Of a stretch of DNA of 64,000 bases, positions 26,636-35,947 are shown in pieces (within the stretch, counting starts at the first letter, position 1; each line of letters begins with the position of its first letter). The notes under the pieces are model-generated. The model did not search any database. It saw only the letters and a program-made list of their open reading frames with translations, and was not told where the DNA came from. Origin of the DNA: Sphingomonadales bacterium Ga0077557 (GTDB taxonomy: Bacteria > Pseudomonadota > Alphaproteobacteria > Sphingomonadales > Sphingomonadaceae); NCBI GenBank assembly GCA_001464615.1, contig LNFI01000009.1, positions 59,773-123,772 of the forward strand, given 5' to 3'. The position numbers were made by a program, and so were the translations under genes.

Positions 26636-26769
26636 CACCGAACGACCGGTTTGATCTGGCGGGGTACCCGCGGCATTGGCATCGCCTTGCAAACATGCGC
26701 GAAGATTGGCGATTGCCGCCACCAAATCCCGCTGCCACCCTCGCGCGCGAGAGCAAAACGGGGAGAGCG

Positions 26770-28269
26770 ATGACTAATCGGCCGCGCCAATCGCCCATCG
26801 GGCTGTGGAATATTTCGTTCGGGTTCTTCGGCATTCAGGTGGCGTTTGGGCTGCAAAATGCCAATGTCAGCCGCATCTTCCAATCGCTCGGCAGCGATGT
26901 CGATAGTCTGGCGCTTTTGTGGATCGCCGGGCCCGTCACCGGCCTGCTCGTGCAGCCGCTAATCGGCCATTTCAGTGATCGTACCTGGGGCAGACTCGGC
27001 CGCCGCCGCCCCTATTTCCTCGCTGGGGCCGTACTGGCGGCGGTGGCGCTGGTCATCATGCCGAATGCCGGCCTGCTCGTCGCCGCAGCCATCTTGCTCT
27101 GGATGCTCGATGCATCGCTCAACGTATCGATGGAGCCGTTTCGCGCTTTTGTCGGTGACATGGTTGGCCCGTCACAGCGCACGGCGGGCTATGCCTTTCA
27201 AACCGCGTTTATCGGCGCGGGCGCTGTACTTGGCTCGCTGGCGCCAGCCCTGCTCTCCGCAATGGGGGTTGCCAATACAGCCTCCGTCGGCAGCATCCCG
27301 CCATCTGTCGTCTATTCCTTTTACATCGGCGCATTCGCAATTCTTTCCAGTGTGTTGTGGACGGTTGTTACCACCCGCGAATACCCCCCCGAACAACTCC
27401 GCAGCTTTGAAGATTTTAGGGACAGCGACCATAGTGAGGCTCCCCCGATCGCGCCGACCCGCGGCTTACGCTGGGTAGTGGCCGGGCTGGTGACCTTGGC
27501 GCTGGTTTTAGTGCTGAAGCTGGAGCGTGATCTTTATGTGCTGGGCGGCGCGTTACTTACCTTTGGCGCGGCGCAACTTGTAGCGCAAGCGCTGGTGGGC
27601 GCTGGCAAGACCAAGGGCGCGCTCGTTCATATCATGAGTGATCTGGCGCAAATGCCTGAACAGATGAAGAAATTGGCGCTCGCCCAATTCTTCTCCTGGC
27701 TGGCGTTGTTCATCATGTGGATCTACACCACGCCAGTCGTCACCCAATATGTATTTGGATCGACCGATACCGCGACCAAAGCCTATAACGCCGGGGCAGA
27801 CTGGGTCGGGATCCTGTTTTCCATCTATAACGGCGTCGCGGCGATCGCGGCGTTCCTGCTACCACCGCTGGCCAAGCGGCTTGGCGCGGCGCGCACCCAT
27901 GCGCTTTGCCTGCTGATTGGCGGGTTGAGCTATGCGTTCATCGTCTTCATCCGCGACGCCAATATGCTCATCATCCCGATGATCGGCATCGGCATTGTCT
28001 GGGCATCAATCCTGACCATGCCTTATGTGATCCTGGCGGGCGTGCTGCCGCCGCGCAAGCTTGGCATTTACATGGGGATTTTCAATTTTTTCATCGTCTT
28101 GCCACAGCTGATGGTGGCCACAATCATGGGCGGAGCGATGCGCGCCTTTTTCCCCGGCCAGCCAATCTGGACGATGGTTGTCGCTGCCTGTGTGATGGCC
28201 ATCGCAGCACTTGCCATGCTGCGGATCGATGATGGATCGGCAAAGGCCGGGGAGGCAGTGACGGGCTAG
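26770..28269 (+). CDS. MFS transporter, SLC45/GPH-type (maltose or sucrose proton symporter)
   Basis: A 499-residue, 12-helix inner-membrane transporter. [19 protein letters not shown] opens helix 1, and [17 protein letters not shown] is the GPH/SLC45 loop signature. ATG 26770 follows GGGGAGAG and matches homologues; a longer frame from 26695 is unlikely. It lies 134 bases after the LacI-family gene on the same strand. In Caulobacter the equivalent MalY imports maltose after MalA passes it through the outer membrane, so the same role is likely here. Confidence 0.9.
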   Translation: MTNRPRQSPIGLWNISFGFFGIQVAFGLQNANVSRIFQSLGSDVDSLALLWIAGPVTGLLVQPLIGHFSDRTWGRLGRRRPYFLAGAVLAAVALVIMPNAGLLVAAAILLWMLDASLNVSMEPFRAFVGDMVGPSQRTAGYAFQTAFIGAGAVLGSLAPALLSAMGVANTASVGSIPPSVVYSFYIGAFAILSSVLWTVVTTREYPPEQLRSFEDFRDSDHSEAPPIAPTRGLRWVVAGLVTLALVLVLKLERDLYVLGGALLTFGAAQLVAQALVGAGKTKGALVHIMSDLAQMPEQMKKLALAQFFSWLALFIMWIYTTPVVTQYVFGSTDTATKAYNAGADWVGILFSIYNGVAAIAAFLLPPLAKRLGAARTHALCLLIGGLSYAFIVFIRDANMLIIPMIGIGIVWASILTMPYVILAGVLPPRKLGIYMGIFNFFIVLPQLMVATIMGGAMRAFFPGQPIWTMVVAACVMAIAALAMLRIDDGSAKAGEAVTG

Positions 28270-28270
28270 C

Positions 28271-28406
28271 GCGTGATGACGTTAGGCCGATTCAACCCCA
28301 CACCCGTTCGGGCTGAGCGAAGTCGAAGCCCAAGCGCTCCGCATGCCCTTCGACTTCGGTCAGGGCGAACGGCGTATGGGTTGATCCAATCGAAAGTCAT
28401 CACATT
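28271..28406. repeat. MITE-like palindromic element, copy 2
   Basis: The shortest copy of the family (about 136 bases). The left arm is GCGTGATGACGTTAGG and the right arm AAGTCATCACATTC. Inner arms CCCGTTCGGGCTGAGC and TCAGGGCGAACGG enclose TCGAAGCCCAAGCGC. It fills the convergent gap between the SLC45 transporter and the alcohol dehydrogenase and could also fold as a bidirectional transcript end. Confidence 0.7.
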
Positions 28407-28437
28407 CTCGGGCCTAAAGCTTCCCCGGCCAGCGTGA

Positions 28438-29544
28438 TCAGAACAACACGACTGATCGGATGCTTTCACCAGCATGCATCAGATCAAAGCCCTTATTGAT
28501 GTCTTCCAGCGTCAAGACATGGGTGATCATCGGATCGATCTCGATCTTGCCGTTCATATACCAGTCGACGATTTTGGGCACATCAGTGCGGCCCTTGGCG
28601 CCACCAAAGGCCGTGCCGCGCCAGTTACGGCCAGTGACGAGCTGGAACGGCCGCGTGCTGATCTCCTTGCCCGCCTCAGCCACACCGATGATGATCGAGG
28701 TACCCCAGCCGCGATGGCAGCATTCGAGCGCCTGGCGCATCACCGTGGTATTACCGGTGCAATCAAAGCTGTAATCGGCGCCGCCATCGGTCAACGCGAC
28801 GAGATGCGCGACCAGATCATCGACATCGCCCGGATTGACGAAATGCGTCATGCCAAAGCGCTTGCCCCATTCCTCGCGCGCGGGGTTGATATCGACGCCA
28901 ATGATCTTGCTCGCCCCGGCCATCCGCGCGCCCTGCAGCACGTTGAGGCCAATCCCGCCGAGACCGAACACCACGACGGTGTCACCGACCTGCACCTTCG
29001 CGGTGTTCACGACAGCGCCGACACCAGTGGTGACGCCGCAGCCAATATAGCAGCTCGTCTTGAACGGCGCGTCCTCACGGATTTTGGCGACCGCGATTTC
29101 GGGCAGGACAGTGAAGTTCGAAAAGGTCGAACAGCCCATATAATGGAAGATCGGCTTGCCCTGATAGGAAAAGCGGGTCGTGCCGTCGGGCATCAACCCC
29201 TTGCCCTGGGTCGCGCGGATCGCAGTGCATAAATTGGTCCTGCCGCTAAGGCATGATTTACACTGGCGGCATTCGGGGGTGTAGAGCGGAATGATATGAT
29301 CGCCGGGCTTGACCGATGTCACCCCCGCCCCAACCTCGCGCACAATCCCTGCCCCTTCATGGCCAAGCACGGAGGGGAACAGTCCTTCGCTGTCCAACCC
29401 GTCCAGCGTATAGGCATCGGTATGGCAGATGCCCGTCGCCATGATCTCGACGAGCACTTCGCCGGCCTTTGGGCCCTCCAGATCAAGCTCGACGATTTCC
29501 AGGGGACGCTTCGCTTCAAAGGCGACGGCGGCACGGGTCTTCAT
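28438..29544 (-). CDS. frmA: S-(hydroxymethyl)glutathione dehydrogenase / class III alcohol dehydrogenase
   Basis: A 368-residue zinc enzyme that oxidises the glutathione adduct of formaldehyde and reduces S-nitrosoglutathione. Catalytic-zinc ligands are in [11 protein letters not shown] and LGHEGAG; the structural-zinc cysteines are in [17 protein letters not shown]. The class III signature [20 protein letters not shown], the NAD loop [19 protein letters not shown] and the ending [10 protein letters not shown] are all present. The usual partner, S-formylglutathione hydrolase, is not adjacent. Confidence 0.96.
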   Translation of the reverse strand: MKTRAAVAFEAKRPLEIVELDLEGPKAGEVLVEIMATGICHTDAYTLDGLDSEGLFPSVLGHEGAGIVREVGAGVTSVKPGDHIIPLYTPECRQCKSCLSGRTNLCTAIRATQGKGLMPDGTTRFSYQGKPIFHYMGCSTFSNFTVLPEIAVAKIREDAPFKTSCYIGCGVTTGVGAVVNTAKVQVGDTVVVFGLGGIGLNVLQGARMAGASKIIGVDINPAREEWGKRFGMTHFVNPGDVDDLVAHLVALTDGGADYSFDCTGNTTVMRQALECCHRGWGTSIIIGVAEAGKEISTRPFQLVTGRNWRGTAFGGAKGRTDVPKIVDWYMNGKIEIDPMITHVLTLEDINKGFDLMHAGESIRSVVLF

Positions 29545-29755
29545 TCATCACTTCCTTCACGCCGAATATCGAATGATTCCTCATAGGTCAGGGTCGATAC
29601 CGCTGGCCAGACCAAAGACATGGGTGGTCGGGCGATGGGGCATTTTCAGCACAAGATAGACCCGTTGTTCAGGCCGATGCGCAAGGCAAGCCGCCCACCG
29701 CCGCGAAGCGCGCTGTGCTGGTGGGGTCCATTTTTATGAAGGTCTATCGAACGAG

Positions 29756-29831
29756 TGGTGGAGCCGTGGGGGATCGAACCCCAGACCTCTGCAATGCCAT
29801 CGCAGCGCTCTCCCAGCTGAGCTACGGCCCC
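29756..29831 (-). tRNA. tRNA-Ala (anticodon GGC), CCA encoded
   Basis: The minus-strand sequence begins GGGGCCGTAGCTCAG, has the anticodon loop ATGGCAT within an intact 5-bp stem, and ends GGTTCGATCCCCC then CGGCTCCACCA. All four cloverleaf arms can be drawn and the CCA end is encoded. Confidence 0.95.
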
Positions 29832-29844
29832 ATCCTTACGTTCT

Positions 29845-29876
29845 GGAAGCGTCGCCATTATCGGGGCGACGCTTCC
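29845..29876. repeat. 12-bp inverted repeat between tRNA-Ala and the TIGR02300 gene
   Basis: GGAAGCGTCGCC and its exact complement are separated by an 8-base loop. It is placed to end the minus-strand TIGR02300 transcript before the tRNA, but no T-run follows on either strand, so the terminator reading is tentative. Confidence 0.5.
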
Positions 29877-29919
29877 TTGGCAAGTAGCGCTTTGTGCGCT
29901 TTTTCGCGGGAAAACGCTT

Positions 29920-30243
29920 TTAGCGCTCTTCCTCGTCATTGGACGTTTCCACGCCCAGATCGTCATCGCCACCCAGATCAACCTCGTCATCGGGCGAGGG
30001 TTCTTCGTCGTCAGCGGCGATGTCCAGATCTTCGTCGTCACCGGCGAGATCGTCGTCATCCTTCTTGGGCGTCAGCGCCTTGGGCGCATCGAACGGCAGC
30101 GGCTGCTTCGACTTCAGGATCGGCTCGGGCTCCCAGGCCTGGCCGCATTCGATGCAGGTGACCGGGTCATCCTTGCCCAGATCGTAAAAACGCGTTGCGC
30201 ATTTCGGACACGTTCGCTTCGTGCCCCATTCCGGCTTCACCAT
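29920..30243 (-). CDS. TIGR02300 family zinc-ribbon protein
   Basis: A 107-residue protein with an N-terminal zinc ribbon (KRTCPKCATRFYDLGKDDPVTCIECG, two CxxC pairs) and a long Asp/Glu-rich tail (~60-107). This is the alphaproteobacterial family TIGR02300, of unknown function. Location diverging from aroA is conserved in many alphaproteobacteria. The acidic tail suggests interaction with basic partners such as ribosomal or DNA-binding proteins, which is inference. Confidence 0.93.
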   Translation of the reverse strand: MVKPEWGTKRTCPKCATRFYDLGKDDPVTCIECGQAWEPEPILKSKQPLPFDAPKALTPKKDDDDLAGDDEDLDIAADDEEPSPDDEVDLGGDDDLGVETSNDEEER

Positions 30244-30344
30244 GAGGTGCGTGACCTTTCAAAGAGATGGGATTTTGTGGCTGTTGAGCCGCAAAGTGGG
30301 GCGCGCCTTGCCATAGCGCAAGCGCGCTGTCAAAGCCGCCGCCA

Positions 30345-31670
30345 ATGTCGCACCCTGCCGCCTCCCCTCGCTCTTTTGTCGCCCATGGTCCGTTACGCGG
30401 GCAGATGACGGTGCCCGGCGACAAATCGATCAGCCACCGCGCCTTGATGTTTGCGGCTTTGGCTATTGGCACCAGCCGGATTGAGGGATTGCTGGAAGGC
30501 GAAGATGTGCTCGCCACCGCCGCCGCGTTGCGCGCGATGGGGGCAACCATCATCCGGCATGATGATGGCATTTGGGAAGTCAGCGGGGTCGGCGTCGGTG
30601 GGCTGCTCCAGCCGACCCAGGCGCTCGACATGGGCAATTCGGGCACCTCTACCCGGCTGCTGATGGGCCTTGTCGCGAGCCACCCGATCACGGTGACCTT
30701 TGTCGGCGACGCATCCTTGTCAGCCCGGCCGATGGGGCGGGTGATTGAGCCGCTGTCACAGATGGGCGCCGACATCACCGCCAGCCCCGGCGGCAAATTG
30801 CCGCTGATGGTGCGCGGGATTTGCCCCGCCGTGCCAATCAGCTACACATTGCCGGTTGCCTCTGCGCAGGTGAAATCGGCAGTGCTGCTCGCGGGCCTCA
30901 ACACGCCCGGCATTACCCGCGTGATCGAGCCAATCGCGACGCGCGACCATAGCGAGCGCATGCTGAAGGGCTTTGGCGCGACGCTAAGCGTCGACGAAAC
31001 CAACCAGGGCCGACTCATTTCGATCACCGGGGAAGCGGAGCTCAAGCCGCAATCGATCATCGTGCCGGGCGACCCGTCTTCAGCCGCTTTTTTTGCAGTA
31101 GCGGCGTCGATCATCCCGGGGTCCGATGTGTTGATCGCCAATGTCGGCCTGAATGTCACCCGCACCGGCTTGTTCAGCGCGCTGCGGATGATGGGGGCTG
31201 ACATCACCAAGGAAAATCCGCGCGAGGTGGGCGGCGAGCCGGTCGCCGATTTGCGGGTTCGGCATGCGCCGCTTCGGGCAATCGATGTGCCGCCCGATCT
31301 CGCCCCCAGCATGATCGACGAATATCCGATTCTGTTTGTCGCGGCCGCGCTTGCCTCGGGCCGGACGGTGGCACGCGGCGCGCATGAACTCAGGGTTAAG
31401 GAATCAGACCGGATCGCGACAATGGCCGCGGCACTGACGGCAATTGGGGTGGAAATAGAAGAATTTGACGACGGGCTGGCGATTACCGGCTCAGGCGGCG
31501 CGATGCTGCCCGGCGGCGCAACGATTGCGTCAAAGCTCGATCACCGGATCGCGATGAGTATGGCGGTTGCCGGCCTCGTCGCGCAGGCCAGCGTCACCAT
31601 TGACGATGTCGCCCCGATTGCAACAAGCTTTCCGTCCTTCTTCGAAACGCTTGACGCACTCGCCGGTTAG
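30345..31670 (+). CDS. aroA: 3-phosphoshikimate 1-carboxyvinyltransferase (EPSP synthase)
   Basis: A 441-residue enzyme of the shikimate pathway that joins PEP to shikimate-3-phosphate. The N-terminal VPGDKSISHRALMFAALA and the DMGNSGTSTRLLMG motif bind substrates; ELRVKESDRI is near the C-terminal lobe. The protein resembles class II AroA enzymes of alphaproteobacteria by its DMGNSGTS motif in place of the NAGTA.R motif of class I enzymes. It lies 16 bases before cmk in the conserved order aroA-cmk-rpsA-ihfB. Confidence 0.97.
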   Translation: MSHPAASPRSFVAHGPLRGQMTVPGDKSISHRALMFAALAIGTSRIEGLLEGEDVLATAAALRAMGATIIRHDDGIWEVSGVGVGGLLQPTQALDMGNSGTSTRLLMGLVASHPITVTFVGDASLSARPMGRVIEPLSQMGADITASPGGKLPLMVRGICPAVPISYTLPVASAQVKSAVLLAGLNTPGITRVIEPIATRDHSERMLKGFGATLSVDETNQGRLISITGEAELKPQSIIVPGDPSSAAFFAVAASIIPGSDVLIANVGLNVTRTGLFSALRMMGADITKENPREVGGEPVADLRVRHAPLRAIDVPPDLAPSMIDEYPILFVAAALASGRTVARGAHELRVKESDRIATMAAALTAIGVEIEEFDDGLAITGSGGAMLPGGATIASKLDHRIAMSMAVAGLVAQASVTIDDVAPIATSFPSFFETLDALAG

Positions 31671-31686
31671 GGCCTTTGGTACGCAA

Positions 31687-32319
31687 ATGATCATCGCCGT
31701 CGACGGACCCGCCGCTTCAGGCAAAGGCACCCTCGCCCGTGCCCTGGCGAAACATTATCGCTTGCCGCACCTTGATACCGGATTGCTCTACCGAGCGGTT
31801 GGGCTGAACGTGCTGCGCCAGGAGCTAAACCCCGAAATCGAAGCTGATGGCTTTGCCGCCTGCGATTTCGACGACTCAATCCTTGGCGATCCAGCGTTGC
31901 GCAGCGATGAGATCGGCAAGATCGCTTCGGTCGTCTCGGTGCATCCGCTGGTGCGTACCGCCCTGCTCCACCGTCAGCGGCGCTTTGCCAACCAGCCGGG
32001 CGGTGCGGTGCTCGACGGGCGCGATATCGGCACGGTGATTGCGCCGAATGCCGATGCCAAGCTGTTCATCAAGGCCACCCCGCAAATCCGCGCCAAGCGC
32101 CGCCATGCCGAACTGCGTACACAGGGATCAACCGTCAGCCTCGACAAGGTGCTCGCTGACATCCGCGCGCGCGATTTGCGCGACATTGGCCGGGCTGCCG
32201 CGCCGCTGGTGATGGCGGACGACGCCAATTTGCTCGACACGAGCTTTTTGTCGATCGAAAGCGCTGTGCAGCGGGCGATCGAACTGGTCGAAGCGCGGGT
32301 GCGCGCCAAGACGAGCTGA
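31687..32319 (+). CDS. cmk: Cytidylate kinase
   Basis: A 210-residue P-loop kinase that phosphorylates CMP and dCMP. IIAVDGPAASGKGTLARALA is the nucleotide loop, and HLDTGLLYRAVG and LDGRDIGTVIAPNADAKLF are family signatures. ATG 31687 gives the standard N-terminus; the longer frame from 31567 reads through aroA. Its 3' end faces the metallo-beta-lactamase gene, which separates it from rpsA. Confidence 0.96.
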   Translation: MIIAVDGPAASGKGTLARALAKHYRLPHLDTGLLYRAVGLNVLRQELNPEIEADGFAACDFDDSILGDPALRSDEIGKIASVVSVHPLVRTALLHRQRRFANQPGGAVLDGRDIGTVIAPNADAKLFIKATPQIRAKRRHAELRTQGSTVSLDKVLADIRARDLRDIGRAAAPLVMADDANLLDTSFLSIESAVQRAIELVEARVRAKTS

Positions 32320-32345
32320 ACGGGCGTCGCGCCAAGCCTATCGCT

Positions 32346-33266
32346 TCACGCCCCTGGCTTCGCCTCGCTCGCCAGCCGCTTGTTGAGAATTTTCGTATAG
32401 TCAGCGCTCAGATTTCGGCAGCTCTTGGGATCAACAAACGGGTTCGGCACGGCGCGCCGCTCAAACTGCGCGAATTTTGTGTCGCCGCCCGAATTATCGG
32501 GATGGGCGGTAAACAGGATATCGCAGGGCATCGCTGCGACCCTGCTGATCGTCTGCCGGAACGACGCGACAATCGACCGGTGGGCCGGGTCCGAGAATCG
32601 ATACCCATCAACCGACACCGGATTAAGGCTGGAGGCGAACACCATATTCAAACAGCGCTTGGCTTCGCAGGATTGCCAGCGCCAGCTCATGCTGCCGGCG
32701 GTATGGCCAGGCGTCGCCTGCGCCAGCACGCGGGTGGCGCCCAGCCGAATGACCTCGCCGTGGCGGACGACCCGCAGCTTGCCGGTGATCGCGGGCAGAT
32801 CGGCGAGCTGGCCGAATTGCGGATCGTCGGCGCCGCTTCGGCCCTGGCGCAGCACCTGGGCTGCGGCGGCGCTGGCGACCACCGTTGCGCCGCTATCGCG
32901 CGCCAGAGCGGCAATGCCGCCCGCATGATCATAATGCGGTTCGGTGCTGAGGATCAGCTTCACGTCGCTGACCTTGAAACCAAGCGCACGAATATTGGAT
33001 TCCACCGAGGATACCGATTGCGGCAGCGCGCCATCGATCAGGATTAACCCCGCGCCGGTATCGATCAGCGCGACATTCATCTTGCGAAAGCCGACCAGGT
33101 AACTGTTGCCGAAGATGCGCTTGGGCGGCTGCGGCGCGAGCCAGCGCGCGGCAAATTCTGCAGCGATGGGCCGGGTCAGCGGGTCGACATCCGCCTGCGC
33201 AAGGGCTGCACCGGCAATCGCGGGCATCGCCATCGCCGCAACCGCCAATTGCAAATTCCGCATCAC
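32346..33266 (-). CDS. Subclass B3 metallo-beta-lactamase with Glu at the first zinc position (B3-E type)
   Basis: A 306-residue exported metallo-hydrolase. A signal peptide ends near GAALAQ; RIFGNSYLVGF is the B3 pattern ('NTYYVG'). The zinc motif reads E109-P-H111-Y-D113-H114, with H188 in TPGHTAGSMSW and H255 in TAHPDNSGG. Standard B3 enzymes have His at the first position; Gln (GOB type) and Glu (SIE-1 from Sphingobium indicum) variants are known. It likely hydrolyses beta-lactams in the periplasm, although activity with this ligand set must be tested. It is oriented against the cmk/rpsA genes that flank it. Confidence 0.9.
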   Translation of the reverse strand: MMRNLQLAVAAMAMPAIAGAALAQADVDPLTRPIAAEFAARWLAPQPPKRIFGNSYLVGFRKMNVALIDTGAGLILIDGALPQSVSSVESNIRALGFKVSDVKLILSTEPHYDHAGGIAALARDSGATVVASAAAAQVLRQGRSGADDPQFGQLADLPAITGKLRVVRHGEVIRLGATRVLAQATPGHTAGSMSWRWQSCEAKRCLNMVFASSLNPVSVDGYRFSDPAHRSIVASFRQTISRVAAMPCDILFTAHPDNSGGDTKFAQFERRAVPNPFVDPKSCRNLSADYTKILNKRLASEAKPGA

Positions 33267-33568
33267 CTAATCCCCCTGCTAATGCGAACCCGATACACGC
33301 AAAGCCTTTGGGGCATCAACCGGATGGGCCCGCTTGCCTCTTCCCCCCCCATGCGCTAAGGCGCGCCCGTCCGGCGGGCAGGTGCTCGCGGTGGAAGGCG
33401 CGGAGGCATGTCCTCTAGCGCCCTTTTCGCATTTTGCGTCTAGGCCCCTTCCCCGCTTCCCCGCGCGCCCGGATGCCGCGACCGGCAACCGGCCGCCGCG
33501 GCAACATGGCCAAAGACCGCCGGATACAACCGGCTGGCCGGACAATGAACTTGGGATACTGAAATTTT
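33267..33568. other. Spacer upstream of rpsA without a gene
   Basis: 302 bases between the divergent metallo-beta-lactamase and rpsA. It must contain both promoters and the rpsA leader. GC-rich hairpin-capable stretches are present (around GGCAACCGGCCGCCGCGGC), but I see no convincing coding frame and no clear promoter boxes. Confidence 0.5.
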
Positions 33569-35305
33569 ATGGCCTCTTCGGCAAACCCCACGCGCGATGA
33601 TTTCGCCGCCCTTCTTGAAGAAACCCTTGGCGATGCAGACGGCTTTGAAGGCCGGGTTGTAAAGGGCACCGTTACCGCCATTGAGAATGACCTTGCCGTC
33701 ATCGATGTCGGTCTGAAGAGCGAAGGCCGCGTGCCACTGCGCGAATTTGCGATGCCGGGCCAAAAGGCCGACCTGAAGGTTGGCGACGAAGTCGAAGTCT
33801 ATGTCGACCGCGTTGAAAACATCCACGGCGAAGCAATGCTGTCGCGCGACCGCGCCCGCCGCGAAGCCGCTTGGGACACGCTGGAAACCGAATTCGCCAA
33901 GACTGCGCGCGTCGAAGGCGTCATCTTTGGTCGCGTGAAGGGTGGCTTCACCGTCGACCTGAACGGTGCCGTTGCCTTCCTGCCCGGTTCGCAGGTCGAT
34001 ATCCGCCCGGTGCGTGACGTGACCCCGCTGATGGACATTCCGCAGCCCTTCCAGATCCTGAAGATGGACCGCAAGCGCGGCAACATCGTCGTTTCACGCC
34101 GCGCGATCCTGGAAGAAACCCGCGCTGAACAGCGTTCGGGCCTGATCCTGAGCCTGGCCGAGGGCCAGATCATCGACGGCGTCGTCAAGAACATCACCGA
34201 TTATGGTGCGTTCGTTGATCTGGGCGGCATCGACGGCCTGCTGCACGTGACCGATCTCAGCTACAAGCGCGTCGGCCATCCGAGCGAAGTGCTCAACATC
34301 GGCGATACTGTGAAGGTGCAGATCATCCGCATCAACAAGGACACCCAGCGCATCTCGCTCGGCATGAAGCAGCTTGAGAGCGATCCGTGGGATGGCGCGA
34401 TGGAGAAATATCCGATCGGCGCCAAGCTTTCGGGCCGCGTGACCAACATCACCGAATATGGCGCGTTCGTCGAACTGGAAGCAGGCATCGAAGGCCTGGT
34501 CCATGTCAGCGAAATGAGCTGGACCAAAAAGAACGTTCACCCTGGCAAGATCGTTTCGACCAGCCAGGAAGTCGATGTCATCGTCCTGGAAGTCGATTCG
34601 GAAAAGCGCCGCATCTCGCTTGGCCTCAAGCAGGCGATCAGCAATCCGTGGGAAGCCTTTGCCGAAGCACACCCGGTTGGCTCGACCGTCGAAGGCGAAG
34701 TCAAGAACGCCACCGAATTCGGCCTGTTCATCGGCCTCGACAACGATGTCGATGGCATGGTCCACATGTCCGACATCGCCTGGGGCGTATCGGGCGAGGA
34801 CGCGCTCAACCTGCATCGCAAGGGTGAGACCGTTCAGGCCATCGTGCTCGACATCGATGCCGAAAAGGAGCGCATCTCGCTTGGCATGAAGCAGCTTGAG
34901 CGTGGTGCCCCCGCCGTTGGCGGTGGTGCAGCGACCGAAGGCGGCGACGCCGGCGGCGCACGCCTCAACAAGAACGCCATTGTCACCGTCACCGTGCTTG
35001 AAGTCCGCGATGCGGGCCTTGAAGTGCAAACCGGCGACGCTGGCGCGACGGGCTTCATCAAGCGCACCGATCTTGGTCGTGACCGCGATGAGCAACGTCC
35101 AGAGCGTTTCCAGGTCGGGCAGAAGTTCGATGCCATGGTGACGGGCTTTGATCGTTCGAAAAAGCCGACCTTCTCGATCAAGGCGATGCAGATCTCCGAA
35201 GAGAAGCAGGCCGTTGCGCAATATGGTTCATCCGATTCGGGTGCATCGCTGGGCGACATCCTGGGCGAGGCCCTCAAGGCACGGTCGGGCGACACTAAGA
35301 AGTAA
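33569..35305 (+). CDS. rpsA: 30S ribosomal protein S1
   Basis: A 578-residue mRNA-binding ribosomal protein made of six S1 repeats. The third to fifth repeats are clear from the recurring pattern [43 protein letters not shown] and [20 protein letters not shown], each ending KQRISLG-like. A Gly/Ala-rich linker (~445-465) precedes the last repeat. Standard length for alphaproteobacteria. It is followed by a near-perfect terminator and ihfB. Confidence 0.97.
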   Translation: MASSANPTRDDFAALLEETLGDADGFEGRVVKGTVTAIENDLAVIDVGLKSEGRVPLREFAMPGQKADLKVGDEVEVYVDRVENIHGEAMLSRDRARREAAWDTLETEFAKTARVEGVIFGRVKGGFTVDLNGAVAFLPGSQVDIRPVRDVTPLMDIPQPFQILKMDRKRGNIVVSRRAILEETRAEQRSGLILSLAEGQIIDGVVKNITDYGAFVDLGGIDGLLHVTDLSYKRVGHPSEVLNIGDTVKVQIIRINKDTQRISLGMKQLESDPWDGAMEKYPIGAKLSGRVTNITEYGAFVELEAGIEGLVHVSEMSWTKKNVHPGKIVSTSQEVDVIVLEVDSEKRRISLGLKQAISNPWEAFAEAHPVGSTVEGEVKNATEFGLFIGLDNDVDGMVHMSDIAWGVSGEDALNLHRKGETVQAIVLDIDAEKERISLGMKQLERGAPAVGGGAATEGGDAGGARLNKNAIVTVTVLEVRDAGLEVQTGDAGATGFIKRTDLGRDRDEQRPERFQVGQKFDAMVTGFDRSKKPTFSIKAMQISEEKQAVAQYGSSDSGASLGDILGEALKARSGDTKK

Positions 35306-35312
35306 CATACTC

Positions 35313-35349
35313 AAAATGGGGACATTGCCCGGCGCAATGTCCCCATTTT
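35313..35349 (+). terminator. Rho-independent terminator after rpsA
   Basis: A perfect 16-bp stem (AAAATGGGGACATTGC with its complement) around a CCGGC loop begins eight bases after the rpsA stop and ends in TTTT. The A/T ends make it work on both strands. It is the clearest intrinsic terminator in the window. Confidence 0.92.
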
Positions 35350-35474
35350 CGTCATTTTGTGACGTTTTGTTGCGCCGCGTTTCTGGCCAACTGAATAACA
35401 TAAGGATAACAAGGTGCTTGAGCGCATCGCTGCGGGGGCGGCGGTGCGTGTGTTTTAAAATTGGGGAGAATGCT

Positions 35475-35759
35475 ATGATACGCTCGGAGCTTGTGCAGCG
35501 CCTTACGGACGATAATCCAGACCTCACACCGCGCGAAATCGAAGCAATCGTCTCTACCTTCTTCAACGAAATTTCCGCTCGCCTCGCCGCTGATGGCCGG
35601 GTTGAGCTGCGTGGCTTCGGTGCCTTTTCAACCCGCGCTCGTGACGCACGCACCGGTCGCAACCCGCGCACCGGCGAAGTCGTCGATGTCTCTGCAAAGC
35701 GCGTTCCCTATTTCAAACCCGGCAAGGAAATGCGCGCACGTCTCAATTGTGAGGCGTGA
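35475..35759 (+). CDS. ihfB: Integration host factor subunit beta
   Basis: A 94-residue DNA-bending protein. It begins [15 protein letters not shown] and contains [21 protein letters not shown] and [10 protein letters not shown], all canonical for IHF/HU. With the alpha subunit (not in the window) it bends DNA at recombination and promoter sites. ATG 35475 follows GGGGAGAA. It lies downstream of rpsA, the usual order. Confidence 0.97.
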   Translation: MIRSELVQRLTDDNPDLTPREIEAIVSTFFNEISARLAADGRVELRGFGAFSTRARDARTGRNPRTGEVVDVSAKRVPYFKPGKEMRARLNCEA

Positions 35760-35810
35760 GTCGTAACCCTGCTTGACCTGTGGCCGGCATTCGGCTTGCG
35801 TATCCGTCAA

Positions 35811-35894
35811 GCGGACGTGGCGAAACCGGTAGACGCAGGGGACTTAAAATCCCCCTCCTATGGAGTGCGGGTTCGAGTCCCGCCGTCCGCACCA
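35811..35894 (+). tRNA. tRNA-Leu (anticodon TAA), CCA encoded
   Basis: An 84-base class II tRNA beginning GCGGACGTGGCGAAACCGGT, with anticodon stem-loop GGGGACTTAAAATCCCC, a variable arm, GGTTCGAGTCCC and an encoded CCA. The acceptor arms GCGGACG and CGTCCGC pair fully. Confidence 0.95.
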
Positions 35895-35947
35895 CCGACT
35901 TGATCGGGCCGGTGGCGTCCGACCGCAAGCGATGGCAAAGGAGAGTC

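Noticed and set aside
28271..28406. Intrinsic terminator only
   Set aside because: Hairpin placement is compatible, but the conserved ends and additional copies with inserts fit a repeat element better; both may apply.
34094..35221. 375-codon minus-strand frame in rpsA
   Set aside because: rpsA is certain from six S1 repeats; the reverse frame mirrors its codon bias.
35313..35349. Part of a CRISPR or mobile repeat
   Set aside because: The perfect hairpin occurs once, directly after rpsA, with terminal T-run: a terminator.
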